DNA of 64,000 nt from positions 55,728 through 119,727 of the forward strand of contig NZ_MZGX01000018.1 in the NCBI RefSeq assembly GCF_002051585.1, in the 5' to 3' direction. The translations under genes were made by a program, and so were the position numbers. The stretch is from Ruminiclostridium hungatei (lineage in GTDB: Bacteria > Bacillota > Clostridia > Acetivibrionales > DSM-1351). The notes under the pieces were generated by a model. It was not told the origin of the DNA and made no database searches. It worked only from the letters and a program-made list of their open reading frames with translations. Numbering within the stretch: the stretch's first letter is position 1; every line of letters starts with the position of its first letter. Positions 47,561 to 59,561 of this stretch are shown piece after piece.

Positions 47561-48253
47561 TTAATCAACTGTATACACCTTTGCAGAGTCGCCTTTGGGA
47601 GCCGACAAAGGGTAATACCTTATATACGCCAGTGAATCAAGTGAAGTTGCGGAGAAGCCCTTATAAATAGTTGCAGTTTCGCCCGGTTTTAAAGTACATC
47701 TGGTGGATTCGGATATTCCTATCACTGTTGAAAGCGACCTGTCGTTCTTGTCCATCAAGCCCACATCACCTGCAGTTGATACTTCTATGGTGGTGGTTGC
47801 CCTGTTTGTTACATCCATGGCTACCAGATAATATGTCATACTGCCGGAGGTTTTGGTTGAAAACTTTATATTTGAAAACTTAATCCAGGTTGACTGTTTG
47901 TTCTTATCGTACTCTACAGTTGCAACTTTTCCATTTAAAGTGGTGGAGGTTGAACCTGCCGGAGCAGTTTTAGCGCTTGTTACGGTTACGGCTGTTCCTT
48001 TGCTGGTCACACTTGCCCCCAGGACTTTTGCAAAATCATTTACAGGCACATAGTTGACACCGTTATATGTAAGTGGATACAGTCTGGCGCCTGCGCTGTT
48101 GGTGGGCTGAAATGCCTTGCCGTTTACAGATATTGCAACAGTTTTGTTGAGCTCTGCCTTGATTATTGTGGCAGTACCTGCAGCACCAATTCCCATTGAC
48201 AATACCGCTACTGCTGCGATAATCATTATCAGTGATTTTCTTGATTTGTTCAT
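47561..48253 (-). CDS. Secreted stalk-domain (copper amine oxidase N-like) protein
   Basis: A 230-residue protein with an N-terminal hydrophobic signal (about residues 9-32). Next comes a stalk/copper-amine-oxidase-N-like domain (ISVNGKAFQPTNSAG, YNGVNYVPVNDFAKVLGA, residues about 40-95), and then a beta-rich domain (residues about 110-230). Such domains are found on clostridial surface proteins. It is not an oxidase. Function unknown. Ribosome binding site AGGAG, ATG at 48253; a single-gene unit. Confidence 0.7.
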   Translation of the reverse strand: MNKSRKSLIMIIAAVAVLSMGIGAAGTATIIKAELNKTVAISVNGKAFQPTNSAGARLYPLTYNGVNYVPVNDFAKVLGASVTSKGTAVTVTSAKTAPAGSTSTTLNGKVATVEYDKNKQSTWIKFSNIKFSTKTSGSMTYYLVAMDVTNRATTTIEVSTAGDVGLMDKNDRSLSTVIGISESTRCTLKPGETATIYKGFSATSLDSLAYIRYYPLSAPKGDSAKVYTVD

Positions 48254-48408
48254 AATATAGTTCTCCTAGTATTATAAATAAATTTAGACGAACCCATAAA
48301 TCAGATTGCCTATTATAATGAAATATACCTTAATTCTGGTAAAAAGTCAAACCCTGCTTAATTCTGTCAAAAAAGGTGGTTTATTATCACTGCGGGAGTA
48401 TTGTTCCA

Positions 48409-49353
48409 TCAATAGGGCCCGTCCCAGTTATATTTTTCATATGTTTTTGCCACTTCTCCGCCTTTTATGAAATCGGCCACATATACATTCGCGGTATACT
48501 CGGAGGTATGGGCAAAATACTTTGAAAACAATACTTCATATGGAGTGTCCTTAATACCCAATAGACATATTTGTTCAGCTCCGGCAATTGTATTTTCAAG
48601 ACTGATAAAATCCAATGTCCGGTCTGGTCCGGGTATTTCCTTATCCTTTTCTATAAGACTCAATGCTTTTTTATGCTCTTCAGGGGAATATGGCCTCTTT
48701 CTCCCCTGATTTGAAATGGTATTATTTGAAATTTCATATCCCGACAGTGTAATGCCTACCAGGCTTTCGTCTGTATTGGCCTGCAGTTTATAGCGCAACC
48801 CGTGCTGCTCAGGTTCTGAAAAGGCTTGCAAAAAGTAACTGCTGCTTTCTTCCCTGGCAGGTACATAATAGCTGAATATGGAATCAAACTGTGCAGCAAA
48901 ACAGCTATCAGATCCGCTTAAGAAAGAATAGAATTTGATAGACAAGGGATATTTGTCAAGGTTGATTTTCTCATTGAATACATCCCTCTTGGTACTAAAG
49001 GGCTCAAGGTATATGTATCCCGACTCAAATAACTCACCTATGTATAGGCTCCTGTAAATAGCTTCAATCTCTGCAAGTTCATCCTCTGACGCAGTTTTTA
49101 GTTCAGCGGTTTTTGTTTTCTCACTATTTTCAGCACCTGCAGTATTTAATGCGGTGGAATCTCCCGCACCGGCCTCTTCACTCTTTTGAGCAACGGAATT
49201 ACTAACCGTACTTGCTGCATTACCTGTACTTGATGCTGCTGCATTAATGCTCGCCTGCTCCCTTGTAGTTTGGCCGCCATTTACGCAGGCTGATAAAAGC
49301 ATTGCAATAATAAAAAGCACTGGCAATTTCTTTGCATACATTTTCATATACAT
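48409..49353 (-). CDS. Lipoprotein of unknown function
   Basis: A 314-residue predicted lipoprotein: signal peptide with lipobox LLSAC (Cys at about residue 23), a low-complexity Ala/Ser/Thr/Glu linker to about residue 90, then a globular domain with no motif I recognise. The ATG at 49353 is chosen for the AGGGG site; an upstream in-frame ATG at 49398 would bury the signal. It follows another lipoprotein gene by 53 bases, and the two probably form an operon. Confidence 0.65.
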   Translation of the reverse strand: MYMKMYAKKLPVLFIIAMLLSACVNGGQTTREQASINAAASSTGNAASTVSNSVAQKSEEAGAGDSTALNTAGAENSEKTKTAELKTASEDELAEIEAIYRSLYIGELFESGYIYLEPFSTKRDVFNEKINLDKYPLSIKFYSFLSGSDSCFAAQFDSIFSYYVPAREESSSYFLQAFSEPEQHGLRYKLQANTDESLVGITLSGYEISNNTISNQGRKRPYSPEEHKKALSLIEKDKEIPGPDRTLDFISLENTIAGAEQICLLGIKDTPYEVLFSKYFAHTSEYTANVYVADFIKGGEVAKTYEKYNWDGPY

Positions 49354-49406
49354 ATTAACCCCTAAATTCGATTTCAAGCCGTTCTGAAATAGAAACAATT
49401 TAGCCT

Positions 49407-50789
49407 TTAATCTATTTTAATTCTTAAATATTCTTTAAAAGGAATTTCATTGTCTGCCTTACCCTCTTCATATATCTTTTCATATAATACCAGCTCATTA
49501 TCTGCCTTTTTGACATAAAAAGCTTCCAGCTCACCCGGCCCGGTTATGGATTGACGGCAAGCTCCTATTGCATCTTTGGGAATATTGAGCCAGGTATATT
49601 CACTTTCCAAATATACAGGAAAAATAGTCATATCGCTCTCCCGAACCAAATACTTTTTATTGTCATATATTAACCATATCCCATTACCTGAAAATTCCCA
49701 GTCCAGATTGTCGAAGATTCTGGCTTCAAGCTCTGGATTTTCCATACCGATTTGAATCTGAGAATTTGTTCCTTCTTTATCATCTGAGGATGCCTCTATG
49801 AAATATGTGTCAAATACGTACTTGATTACATATCTTCTATATTCCATCATATACCGTTCTTCTTCAAAAATCCTGGTTTTGCCCATAACCTTCATTATTT
49901 CATTAAATGTCATTCCAGGTTTTATTTTATTCAGTAAAACATTTTTGTCAATTTCTATGTATTTACTGTTATCTTCGCTGTCACTGTAATTCCCGAAGTA
50001 TAAGCCCAAGGCCTCATAATGTTTCCACCAGGGGAAAGCCTCATCATACTCACCGCTTATTAAATAGTCCTGTCCATATAAATTCACTACTTTACTGAAA
50101 TCATACCCCAGTAATTTTACAATTGCAGCTATATCAACAAAGGCAGCCGGCCTGTATAACAGTATTTTATAATTTTCTCCGGTTATCTGTTCAGAAAAGA
50201 ACTTAACCACAGAATCTCCACTCTTAAAAGTTAACATATAAAGATTTGGTCTATCATAATAGTTTTCATGCAGATAACCATCGTCTCTTATTTCATAGCT
50301 TTCAACCTCATCACAGGACAAGTTCCTCCTTATGGAGTCAAAATTATTCCCCGTCCTGAAATCAAGATGTTTTGAGCCAGTACCCATTTCAATATATTGA
50401 AGTCTGCCATTACCATTAAAATATAGTGCCAAACCTGTATTTTCAAAGAAATAGCCCGAATCCTTCCCTGTTACACCCATTTGTACTTTTTGATAATCTG
50501 CACCCAACTCCTCCAGGATACTTTGTTTATCCCTGCCGATCAAATTTGACAATTGCTTTAAAGAGTATTGCTGTTTATTTTGTGCCTGGCTTTGGGCCCC
50601 ATTCATTGCTGCACCACTGTTCTCCATTGGTTCTGCACTGTTTATAGAAATATCTTTTCCGGGTTGTATGGTGCTGTTACTTTCGATTGTATTTCCTTGT
50701 ACCTCACGGAGCTTTCCTGTATTTTTTTCTGTTGAACAAGCTGACAGGACAAAAATGATAAGAATCAAGGTATATATGCTCCTCTTCAT
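49407..50789 (-). CDS. Lipoprotein of unknown function
   Basis: A 460-residue predicted lipoprotein with signal peptide and lipobox VLSAC (Cys at about residue 18), and a linker to about residue 75. Two segments resemble each other weakly (LSNLIGRDKQSILEELGADY and IVKLLGYDFSKVVNLYGQDY), each followed by GLALYF/GLYFGN strands, so it may contain duplicated domains. The start ATG at 50789 follows GGAGG. Function unknown; extracytoplasmic. Confidence 0.65.
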   Translation of the reverse strand: MKRSIYTLILIIFVLSACSTEKNTGKLREVQGNTIESNSTIQPGKDISINSAEPMENSGAAMNGAQSQAQNKQQYSLKQLSNLIGRDKQSILEELGADYQKVQMGVTGKDSGYFFENTGLALYFNGNGRLQYIEMGTGSKHLDFRTGNNFDSIRRNLSCDEVESYEIRDDGYLHENYYDRPNLYMLTFKSGDSVVKFFSEQITGENYKILLYRPAAFVDIAAIVKLLGYDFSKVVNLYGQDYLISGEYDEAFPWWKHYEALGLYFGNYSDSEDNSKYIEIDKNVLLNKIKPGMTFNEIMKVMGKTRIFEEERYMMEYRRYVIKYVFDTYFIEASSDDKEGTNSQIQIGMENPELEARIFDNLDWEFSGNGIWLIYDNKKYLVRESDMTIFPVYLESEYTWLNIPKDAIGACRQSITGPGELEAFYVKKADNELVLYEKIYEEGKADNEIPFKEYLRIKID

Positions 50790-51031
50790 TAGCACCTCCG
50801 TAGGCTTTTCCCGAAAAGTCATTTAAATAATTTCAGCTAAATAATTTCAGCATATGGAAAGGGAACTTTACTCTGGAATCACCCCTTCAATATACCAGTC
50901 CATACTGGGAATATAACTGTCCTTAAAAAGATATATATTAAGAAATAATATGTCTTTTTACACCAAATTACAGTTTTAAGACAGAGGAAGCCACACAAAA
51001 CAATATATTTGCATAGTCCCTCTTTTGATGT

Positions 51032-51076
51032 ACCCACAAGGAAGGGCTGGCAGAAATCCAGCCCTTCCTTGTGGGT
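51032..51076. repeat. Nineteen-base inverted repeat without T-run
   Basis: ACCCACAAGGAAGGGCTGG and its exact complement are separated by seven bases, 54 bases past the stop of the gene ending at 51130. The stem is very stable, but neither strand has a T-run immediately after it. It may be an intrinsic terminator of atypical form or an RNA-stabilising hairpin. The rest of the 50.79-51.13 kb gap shows no gene. Confidence 0.6.
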
Positions 51077-51129
51077 TGATTATTTGAATAATGTGAGATA
51101 AGACATGCCTTTATACCATTCAGGCCGTA

Positions 51130-52200
51130 CTACTCGAAAGTAGTGCCCGTAAAATCAATATCCGGTAAAAACTCAATGTTTAAATTAAATAGCTTATTGT
51201 CTTTAAATTTACAATTAGTAAACTTTATCTCACTGGATAAATTCACCGACAACATATCGGTGTTTTTCGTATATGCGGTATTTTCAGCTATCTCACATTT
51301 ATCAAAAACAATAGCTGTGGAAGAATAGATTCCAAATAATCCATAGCTTTCACACTTTCTGAATATGCTGTTGCTGAATTCAAAATTTTTGCACTTGCTT
51401 ATTGCCATGACCCCTTCAGTACACTCCTCAATAATTGAATCTGAAAGCTTTAAGTTTTCAGTATTATTCGCAATAATCCCATATGTTCCGCAGCCATATA
51501 AAATACTGTTTGAAACAGCTATGTCTTTTGAAGAATCAAAATTGAACACACCTCCGATGCAAGCACCCTTCTCAATGGTGTGCCCGGCCTTGACATTTTT
51601 TATATTTACATTTTCGCAATCAAGAAACGTGAGCACATCTGCATATCTTGGTTCAACTACTATTTCTACAGGCTTGTCTCCCAGCCCCTCAATAGTCAGA
51701 TTGCTTATTTCTTTTAAAACCAATTTATTTCCATCGTACACTTCTTCCCAGAAGATATTCTTACTATCACTATATCCCTGCTTCAGATCAGAAATATTAT
51801 ATATGCCGGGTTTCAGCTTGATATGACTGTTAGTGCCAAGTGCTGCAAACAGTTCATCGACATTGGATACCGTAACTTCTTTAGCCTCAACTTCGGGCTG
51901 TTTAATATAGACACTCTTTGTATTCCCATCCCAACTGACGTCTTTGCCCAATGCTCTGCTAAATGCCGCAACAGGCATATATGTGACGCCCTTTGAAATA
52001 AAAGGCTGGATTGTTTCACCATTTCCGTCCTTGAGTTCTATAAGGGACCCGTCCACATAAATTTTAATGTTATCATACACAACTGATATATTTTTTGCTA
52101 CAGGCGCTGCCAGCACAGTCACTCCCAATGCAGATACCCCTAAAACTGCTGAAAATATTAATCCTGAAAAAAAGCCTTTAAGTCTGTCCTTGTTTAACAT
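51130..52200 (-). CDS. Secreted stalk-domain plus right-handed beta-helix protein
   Basis: A 356-residue protein with an N-terminal signal (about residues 8-33). A copper-amine-oxidase-N-like stalk domain (YVDGSLIELKDGNGE, YMPVAAFSRALGKDVSWDG, residues about 45-100) is followed by a parallel beta-helix (residues about 140-350) with repeated short strands (NVNIKNVKAG, IAVSNSILYGCGTYGI, FEFSNSIFRKCESYGL), like NosD/pectate-lyase folds. Probably a surface protein or polysaccharide-active; no catalytic residues could be assigned. Confidence 0.75.
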   Translation of the reverse strand: MLNKDRLKGFFSGLIFSAVLGVSALGVTVLAAPVAKNISVVYDNIKIYVDGSLIELKDGNGETIQPFISKGVTYMPVAAFSRALGKDVSWDGNTKSVYIKQPEVEAKEVTVSNVDELFAALGTNSHIKLKPGIYNISDLKQGYSDSKNIFWEEVYDGNKLVLKEISNLTIEGLGDKPVEIVVEPRYADVLTFLDCENVNIKNVKAGHTIEKGACIGGVFNFDSSKDIAVSNSILYGCGTYGIIANNTENLKLSDSIIEECTEGVMAISKCKNFEFSNSIFRKCESYGLFGIYSSTAIVFDKCEIAENTAYTKNTDMLSVNLSSEIKFTNCKFKDNKLFNLNIEFLPDIDFTGTTFE

Positions 52201-52391
52201 TTAAAACCCTCCAGTTTGCAAATTTTTATATGGTTACTCAAAGTAATACAGGACAACCGCATCAGCCGCCAACATTACCTTACTTCAATTCCCATATTAA
52301 TAATATTTTACCATAAAGCAAATATCCTGTATCTTAATAAAATATTAAGTTTTGCAAGCACTCTACTCTGAGTATGCTTATGTATATATTT

Positions 52392-52646
52392 CTATAATGA
52401 AGAAATAATTCCATATAAAACATAGCCTAAAGGGAATAATATAAAAATTATTCCTAAGATTATTGAGACTATGTTAAATAAAGGTTTTGATGCACCATTA
52501 CTTATTTTCATCTGCTTGAAGTATATTTTATTCATGGCTGCACCCGTACCTCCCATTACTATCAGACATATACCTATAAAACACATGAACGCAATAATTA
52601 TGCCGATTATGGCTGCAAGAAACGGCAGAAGAAATATAAAAGCCAT
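52392..52646 (-). CDS. Small membrane protein
   Basis: 84 residues with two long hydrophobic segments (about 3-33 and 55-80) separated by a short basic loop. Ribosome binding site GGGGGTGG six bases before the ATG. It follows another small membrane protein gene by 13 bases. No family recognised. Confidence 0.6.
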   Translation of the reverse strand: MAFIFLLPFLAAIIGIIIAFMCFIGICLIVMGGTGAAMNKIYFKQMKISNGASKPLFNIVSIILGIIFILFPLGYVLYGIISSL

Positions 52647-52659
52647 CTCAGACCACCCC

Positions 52660-52893
52660 CTATATATTAATTAAAATTAAAACTCCTGCAATCAAATAAC
52701 ACAGAGTTATCAGAATGCCCACCCACATATGTACGGCTGAAAGCAGCCAATAGCCAAATTTTATTTTTTTCACCTGGGTATCAAAGCATTTGCTCTGCTT
52801 CATACCTTTATATCCCCGTATTATTGCAATAACAGCCAAAAACAGCACAAGTGCAAGAACCAGAAGAATAATTGCGTTTCCTAGTGATATCAT
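52660..52893 (-). CDS. Small membrane protein
   Basis: 77 residues with two transmembrane segments (about 5-24 and 45-75) and a basic loop between. The ATG at 52893 is chosen for the AAAGGAGG site six bases upstream; a longer in-frame start lacks one. Probably an operon with the next gene. Function unknown. Confidence 0.6.
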   Translation of the reverse strand: MISLGNAIILLVLALVLFLAVIAIIRGYKGMKQSKCFDTQVKKIKFGYWLLSAVHMWVGILITLCYLIAGVLILINI

Positions 52894-53009
52894 CCTTTTC
52901 CTCCTTTTGGTGAAGATTTGTTTTAACCTACAGTGATTAAATGCCGGCAATCCAATAAACTACTTGTCATCAGGCTGCATATTGCACCTGATAAGTTTTT
53001 TATTAAAAA

Positions 53010-53606
53010 TCAGTAGTTTGCAAATCTGACCTTCTTCTTATTAACATACGTGGTGAAATAATGAACCACTTTTGACAACTCATCTATCCCAATATATTTT
53101 TTTGGTATAACCCACATTGTTCTATCAGATATGAAGATAAAGAAAAAGTCTTTTGATATGTATACTTTAAAAATTTCGTCCCAATTTATCTTTGAATAGA
53201 CCCTCTCTGACCTGTATTCAATCCCTGAATTGTCTAGAGTAAATTCCATTTCATTCTGAATCAGTTTATTGCTTTCATAATGACGTTTGTTTGCATTCCT
53301 GGCATATTTAAATATGATTACCAATACTGCAAAAATAATTGCAAATGAAATAGTCGGCAGATTAGCAATATACCAAGGTGCAGGATTTGATACATAACTC
53401 TGGTGGGAAACTGAAGCAACCTTGCCCCCGCTTGACCCCAGGTATGTTACAATGAGAATTGCAAAAAAAAGCAATATATAGGCCAATACAAAAACCAACA
53501 GCTTTCTTTCCTTCCTCTTCATCTTAAGTATCACTTTGCATGCCTTTAAATAATCTTCCTTTTCAAGTTTTGATTTAAAAACCATTTTTGAATCGCCGTT
53601 ATCCAC
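53010..53606 (-). CDS. YcxB-like membrane protein
   Basis: 198 residues with two transmembrane segments (about 36-58 and 85-105). A C-terminal YcxB-like domain (FTLDNSGIEYRSERVYSKINWDEI, then FFIFISDRTMWVIPKKYI) is cytoplasmic. Function of the family is unknown. GTG start with AGAGGT eight bases upstream. Confidence 0.7.
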   Translation of the reverse strand: MDNGDSKMVFKSKLEKEDYLKACKVILKMKRKERKLLVFVLAYILLFFAILIVTYLGSSGGKVASVSHQSYVSNPAPWYIANLPTISFAIIFAVLVIIFKYARNANKRHYESNKLIQNEMEFTLDNSGIEYRSERVYSKINWDEIFKVYISKDFFFIFISDRTMWVIPKKYIGIDELSKVVHYFTTYVNKKKVRFANY

Positions 53607-53754
53607 TATAATTTACCTCTTCCTTGTAATCCCAGTAAATATACCCTGGAAAACAAATTTATTTTCACAGTATTCCATATCAACATTATTTTACCACTTT
53701 TAAATATATTTTGTAGTATTTTGACTTATTTTGATAAGAAGTTTCAAATTAAAA

Positions 53755-53798
53755 CCCCCAACGCTGAACCCGAAAAGAAAAGGTTCAGCACTGAGGGG
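53755..53798 (-). terminator. Terminator of the plsC gene
   Basis: GCTGAACC/GGTTCAGC with outer CCCC/GGGG pairing. On the minus strand a TTTT run follows. It lies about 70 bases past the stop at 53868. Confidence 0.75.
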
Positions 53799-53867
53799 CT
53801 CTGTAAATGTACAATATATTAAACATAAAAGTGATTGATATAATTAAATGAATCCCGTCCATTCCAT

Positions 53868-54572
53868 TCACTCAACTTTATATATGCCCTGGTATTCGGC
53901 TTTCAGCATTTGTGCAATTTTCCTCATTGCGGTAAATACACATTCTTCATCCCAATTCTCACGGGTATTATCTTTTTTAGCCAGTTGAAATGGCTGCCCT
54001 ATTTTTACACTCACCGTTGCATGTTGCGGACTTTCCCTGCCCATGTCATTCTGGTTTACCGGCAGCAGGAGTTCTGTTCCCTCAAGCCCTATTGGAACAA
54101 TATCCGCCTTGGAGAGCCTTGCCAACAGCAGAAACCCTTTTTTCCCCCTTATCATGGAACCGGATCTGCTTCTGGTCCCCTCTGGGAATATCAAAATTGA
54201 TTCTCCCTTACCCAGTATCGCCAGAGCCTCTTTGATTGCATTTCTGTCAGCCGAATTGGGACTTATGGAAATGTGTTTTACCATCTTAAGGAAAATCGCT
54301 GTAAAAGGATTTGCATTCAGCTTTACCCCGGCCATGAAGGTGACATTATTTTTCTTGAGTATCTTGTTGAGAACAATGCCATCCACATTGCTTAAGTGAT
54401 TTGAAATGAATATTGTTGGTTTGCCTATCCGCTCAGACAGGATTTCATTTCCTGTAACCTCAAGCTTTGCATATTTATAAAGAAGAAAATCTGATGCCTT
54501 ACTGCCAATATATCGGATAATACTTTCCGGCAGTACGTTTATAATAGGTGCAAGCACACGTATAGTTCTCAT
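53868..54572 (-). CDS. 1-acyl-sn-glycerol-3-phosphate acyltransferase (PlsC family)
   Basis: A 234-residue membrane-associated acyltransferase. It has the catalytic HX4D motif (NHLSNVD, His at about residue 58), the substrate-binding FPEGTRSRSG motif at about residue 129 and VPIGLEG. It adds an acyl chain to lysophosphatidic acid in phospholipid synthesis. Single gene, ribosome binding site GAGGT. Confidence 0.88.
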   Translation of the reverse strand: MRTIRVLAPIINVLPESIIRYIGSKASDFLLYKYAKLEVTGNEILSERIGKPTIFISNHLSNVDGIVLNKILKKNNVTFMAGVKLNANPFTAIFLKMVKHISISPNSADRNAIKEALAILGKGESILIFPEGTRSRSGSMIRGKKGFLLLARLSKADIVPIGLEGTELLLPVNQNDMGRESPQHATVSVKIGQPFQLAKKDNTRENWDEECVFTAMRKIAQMLKAEYQGIYKVE

Positions 54573-54927
54573 TAATACCTCGTATAAAACAGAATTTATA
54601 GCTTTTGATTTGACGCTATACTTTTATATTTTAGCAAATACTTAATAATAATGGAAGCAGAACAACGCGGAAGTCTCCGTTTAGCCCTTTAGGCCCAATA
54701 CATCAATCGGCACAACATTTCCCAATACCTGCTCCTATATAATTCCACAATTAACATGCCTGTATTTATGTTTATAAAATATGCAGTGCCTATTGTCATT
54801 TTGTATAAAGAAAGTGAAGTAGCTCAACTGCACATTTGCTTGTTTTCTGCAATTTTTTAACATTTTCACTAATACAATATCTGAATGTGGACTTTATGCC
54901 TCGCTAAAGCTCAATTACTCCTCAGCA
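54573..54927. other. Intergenic region, nothing recognised
   Basis: 355 AT-rich bases between the plsC start and the nitroreductase stop. No gene, tRNA or clear terminator was seen. Confidence 0.5.
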
Positions 54928-55641
54928 TTATCTTTGAAACTTGCTATTGTTGCCTAAACTAAAGCTACCTCCAGCAGCAAGCTCAAAGTGCAATTTAGCA
55001 ATTCCCAAATCTACTAAATCAAAGCGGTAGCTATCAGGAACACTGGCTCTGACAATGCAATCATTATATGAAAACTGTACTTTTTGGCTATTCCTGGCAG
55101 AAGGTGCTTTTTGCACAGCGTTTATCCCGGCAATAAACCAATCAGGGACGGCATTATCAGAAGTATAGAATGCTTCTATAGCCTTTGGGCGTTTTATTTT
55201 GTTTATTACGTTTCCAATTAAAGATTTTTTCTCAGCTACAATACCTATAGTGATTACACAAACAAATTCTTCGCCTTCTGAAACCGCAAAAATCGGGTTT
55301 TGACGTTCAAATGAACCGCCCACCCAGCATGTGCCTAATCCTAATGATGTAGCCTTCAAAATAACTTTTTCTCCCACATAACCTAACTTCTCTTTTAAGT
55401 GAATGTCGTTTTGTGGCCCCTTCATGACGATAAGTGAACGTACTCCCTTGAACATACCATAGCTTTTGCCAAATGTATTGAAGGCATTACTGCCGTCTTC
55501 AAGAAAAGATATTGAAAGACCAAATTTTTTGTTGCCATCATCTATCTCGTCTGTAAGTACGGATAACTTTTCTTTGTCAATGCCAATACCCAAATAATTG
55601 CGAGTCGATACTCTTTTTTCAATCGCTTTTAAATAATCCAT
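54928..55641 (-). CDS. Nitroreductase-family flavoprotein
   Basis: A 237-residue protein of the nitroreductase fold: KRVSTRNY near the N-terminus (FMN phosphate contact), LGLGTCWVGGSFER in the middle, and KAPSARNSQKVQF near residue 180. It resembles the TM-1586-type nitroreductases that carry two half domains in one chain. An FMN-dependent oxidoreductase of unknown substrate. ATG at 55641 with GGAGG eight bases upstream. An HxlR regulator lies about 580 bases away, divergently oriented, and may control it. Confidence 0.8.
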   Translation of the reverse strand: MDYLKAIEKRVSTRNYLGIGIDKEKLSVLTDEIDDGNKKFGLSISFLEDGSNAFNTFGKSYGMFKGVRSLIVMKGPQNDIHLKEKLGYVGEKVILKATSLGLGTCWVGGSFERQNPIFAVSEGEEFVCVITIGIVAEKKSLIGNVINKIKRPKAIEAFYTSDNAVPDWFIAGINAVQKAPSARNSQKVQFSYNDCIVRASVPDSYRFDLVDLGIAKLHFELAAGGSFSLGNNSKFQR

Positions 55642-56223
55642 CTTTGATTCCTCCAAAATTAATTCTTTTTAAACAATTCGTTGGTGCTGATTATTGCACT
55701 GCCTATAAATATTCCTGCCGTCAGTGGCATTTTTCGTTATCTCTGACACATGCACTCATTTTACAGTGTAAGCAATGTCAGGTATCTCGTCCTGCTGTTG
55801 CGTCATTCTACCAATTATAATTAACTAGTGCTCCTCGGAAATGTTACAATTCATAATCTGCTTTAGCCCGCTTATTTGTCCATGGTCCCAAATGCCAATT
55901 TGTGTTTTTCCAAACGGACCAGCATCACTAATATAGATAGCTTCTTGAATGATAAAACTACACCGACCTTAGCAATCTGCTTTTAATGCCCATTACTCTC
56001 AGCGGATGCATAGCCATCCTCACGGTATCATATACATACCACTAATGGAAAAGCACCCTGTTTTTTACTTCTTTATAACTGATAGCAGTTGATTGAAATA
56101 GTCTTTCTATTGTATGCCTCCAACATACTTTATAAATTCATTGTATAGATAGTATAATACAAATAAGATATTATATTAAGCATGCTCTTATTTGTATCAT
56201 ACTATCAAAAAGGAGAGTAATAA
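55642..56223. other. Intergenic region with possible gene remnant
   Basis: About 580 bases. On the minus strand around 55850-55960 there is a broken coding-like stretch (SDAGPFGKTQIGIWDHGQIS...), interrupted upstream by stops, possibly a decayed oxidoreductase-type gene between the nitroreductase and the HxlR regulator. The last 20 bases contain the AGGAGAG site of the next gene. Confidence 0.35.
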
Positions 56224-56583
56224 ATGGTTGAAGAAGAGGCATTGGATAGAGTAAAAAGTTGTAAGAATATTTATGATTTGAATCCTATTGAATATACACT
56301 ATCGGTTATCGGAGGACAGTGGAAGCTGTTGATTTTATATTGGCTGTCGATTAATAAGGTCATGAGGTATGGCGAACTTAAAAAATGTCTAAATGGGGTT
56401 ACACATAAAATGCTGTCTATGCGGCTCAAAGAATTGGAGGATCACAAAGTGATTGTCAGGACACAATACAATCAAATTCCGCCAAAAGTTGAATACAGCC
56501 TTTTTGAAAAAGGTAGGTCTTTACGCGCAGTTTTAATTACTTTGTATGAGTGGGGTGAAAAGAATAGCGAGTCTACAGATTGA
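56224..56583 (+). CDS. HxlR-family transcriptional regulator
   Basis: A 119-residue winged-helix protein with the HxlR pattern: NPIEYTLSVIGGQWKLLILYWL, MRYGELKKCL, THKMLSMRLKELEDHKVI, PPKVEYSLFEKGRSLRAVL. Usually a dimeric repressor of a nearby oxidoreductase gene in response to redox or electrophile stress. The divergent nitroreductase is the plausible target. Ribosome binding site AGGAGAG. Confidence 0.88.
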   Translation: MVEEEALDRVKSCKNIYDLNPIEYTLSVIGGQWKLLILYWLSINKVMRYGELKKCLNGVTHKMLSMRLKELEDHKVIVRTQYNQIPPKVEYSLFEKGRSLRAVLITLYEWGEKNSESTD

Positions 56584-56644
56584 TTCTGTAACGCTCCTTT
56601 TTTGCATACTATACTGTTAATTAATGATATGTATTTACACACGC

Positions 56645-56678
56645 ATAAAAACTGCCAGCGGGTTACACCTGCCGGCAG
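56645..56678. terminator. Terminator between HxlR and the collagen-like gene
   Basis: CTGCCAGCGGGT pairs with ACCTGCCGGCAG across a three-base loop. On the minus strand TTTTT follows immediately, so it ends the collagen-like gene; it may also stop the HxlR transcript. Confidence 0.8.
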
Positions 56679-56759
56679 AAAAGATTTTTATTTATATAAT
56701 TGTCTACTTGACGGGGAGCATATCAATTTTGCGACACTTCCTTGTGCATTTTTTACCTG

Positions 56760-59060
<2,301 letters not shown>

Positions 59061-59561
59061 TTTTTAAATTCACCTCGCTGAAAATTATGGACAGAGCATA
59101 CTGCTAAATATATATGCTCATAAATATTATATGATTGATGATTCTACTATGTACTTATCCTAAGTAAAGATAAATACCCTGGAGTAATTTCATCTACTGA
59201 AAGGTGACACTGCTGATTACTTTTAGATTGACATGGAGGTTATATTTGAACAGACACAAAAATCCATGCTACATGAGAGTCTTGGCATGGATTTTTTGGA
59301 TATGTACCTTCGGAACCCGCATTTTAGAAAACCTACTATCTTTTTTCAACATTTTTACCACTAATTATAAATATTTCTACATTTACATTGAATGTATGCA
59401 TTGTAAATATTGTTGCTAGATATATAAACTAATTTAACTCTTCTTTCACTTTACCAATATAAAAAATCCAGAAACACCCTCTAATTCAGGTATTCCTGGA
59501 TCTCAAAAAAATACTAATTTAATGTATAATATTTTAACCAATTATATAATATCAGAAGTCC
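59061..59561. other. Intergenic region with two hairpins
   Basis: No gene is supported. A hairpin AAAATCCATGC/GCATGGATTTT (59258-59295) with a plus-strand T-run stands alone, without an obvious upstream plus-strand gene. A second hairpin at 59463-59501 is followed on the minus strand by TTTTTTATATT and terminates the ribonucleotide reductase gene. Confidence 0.55.
59456..59506 (-). terminator. Terminator of the ribonucleotide reductase gene
   Basis: On the minus strand ATCCAG and CTGGAT pair, with further imperfect pairing inside, followed by a T-rich run. About 60 bases past the stop at 59562. Confidence 0.7.
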
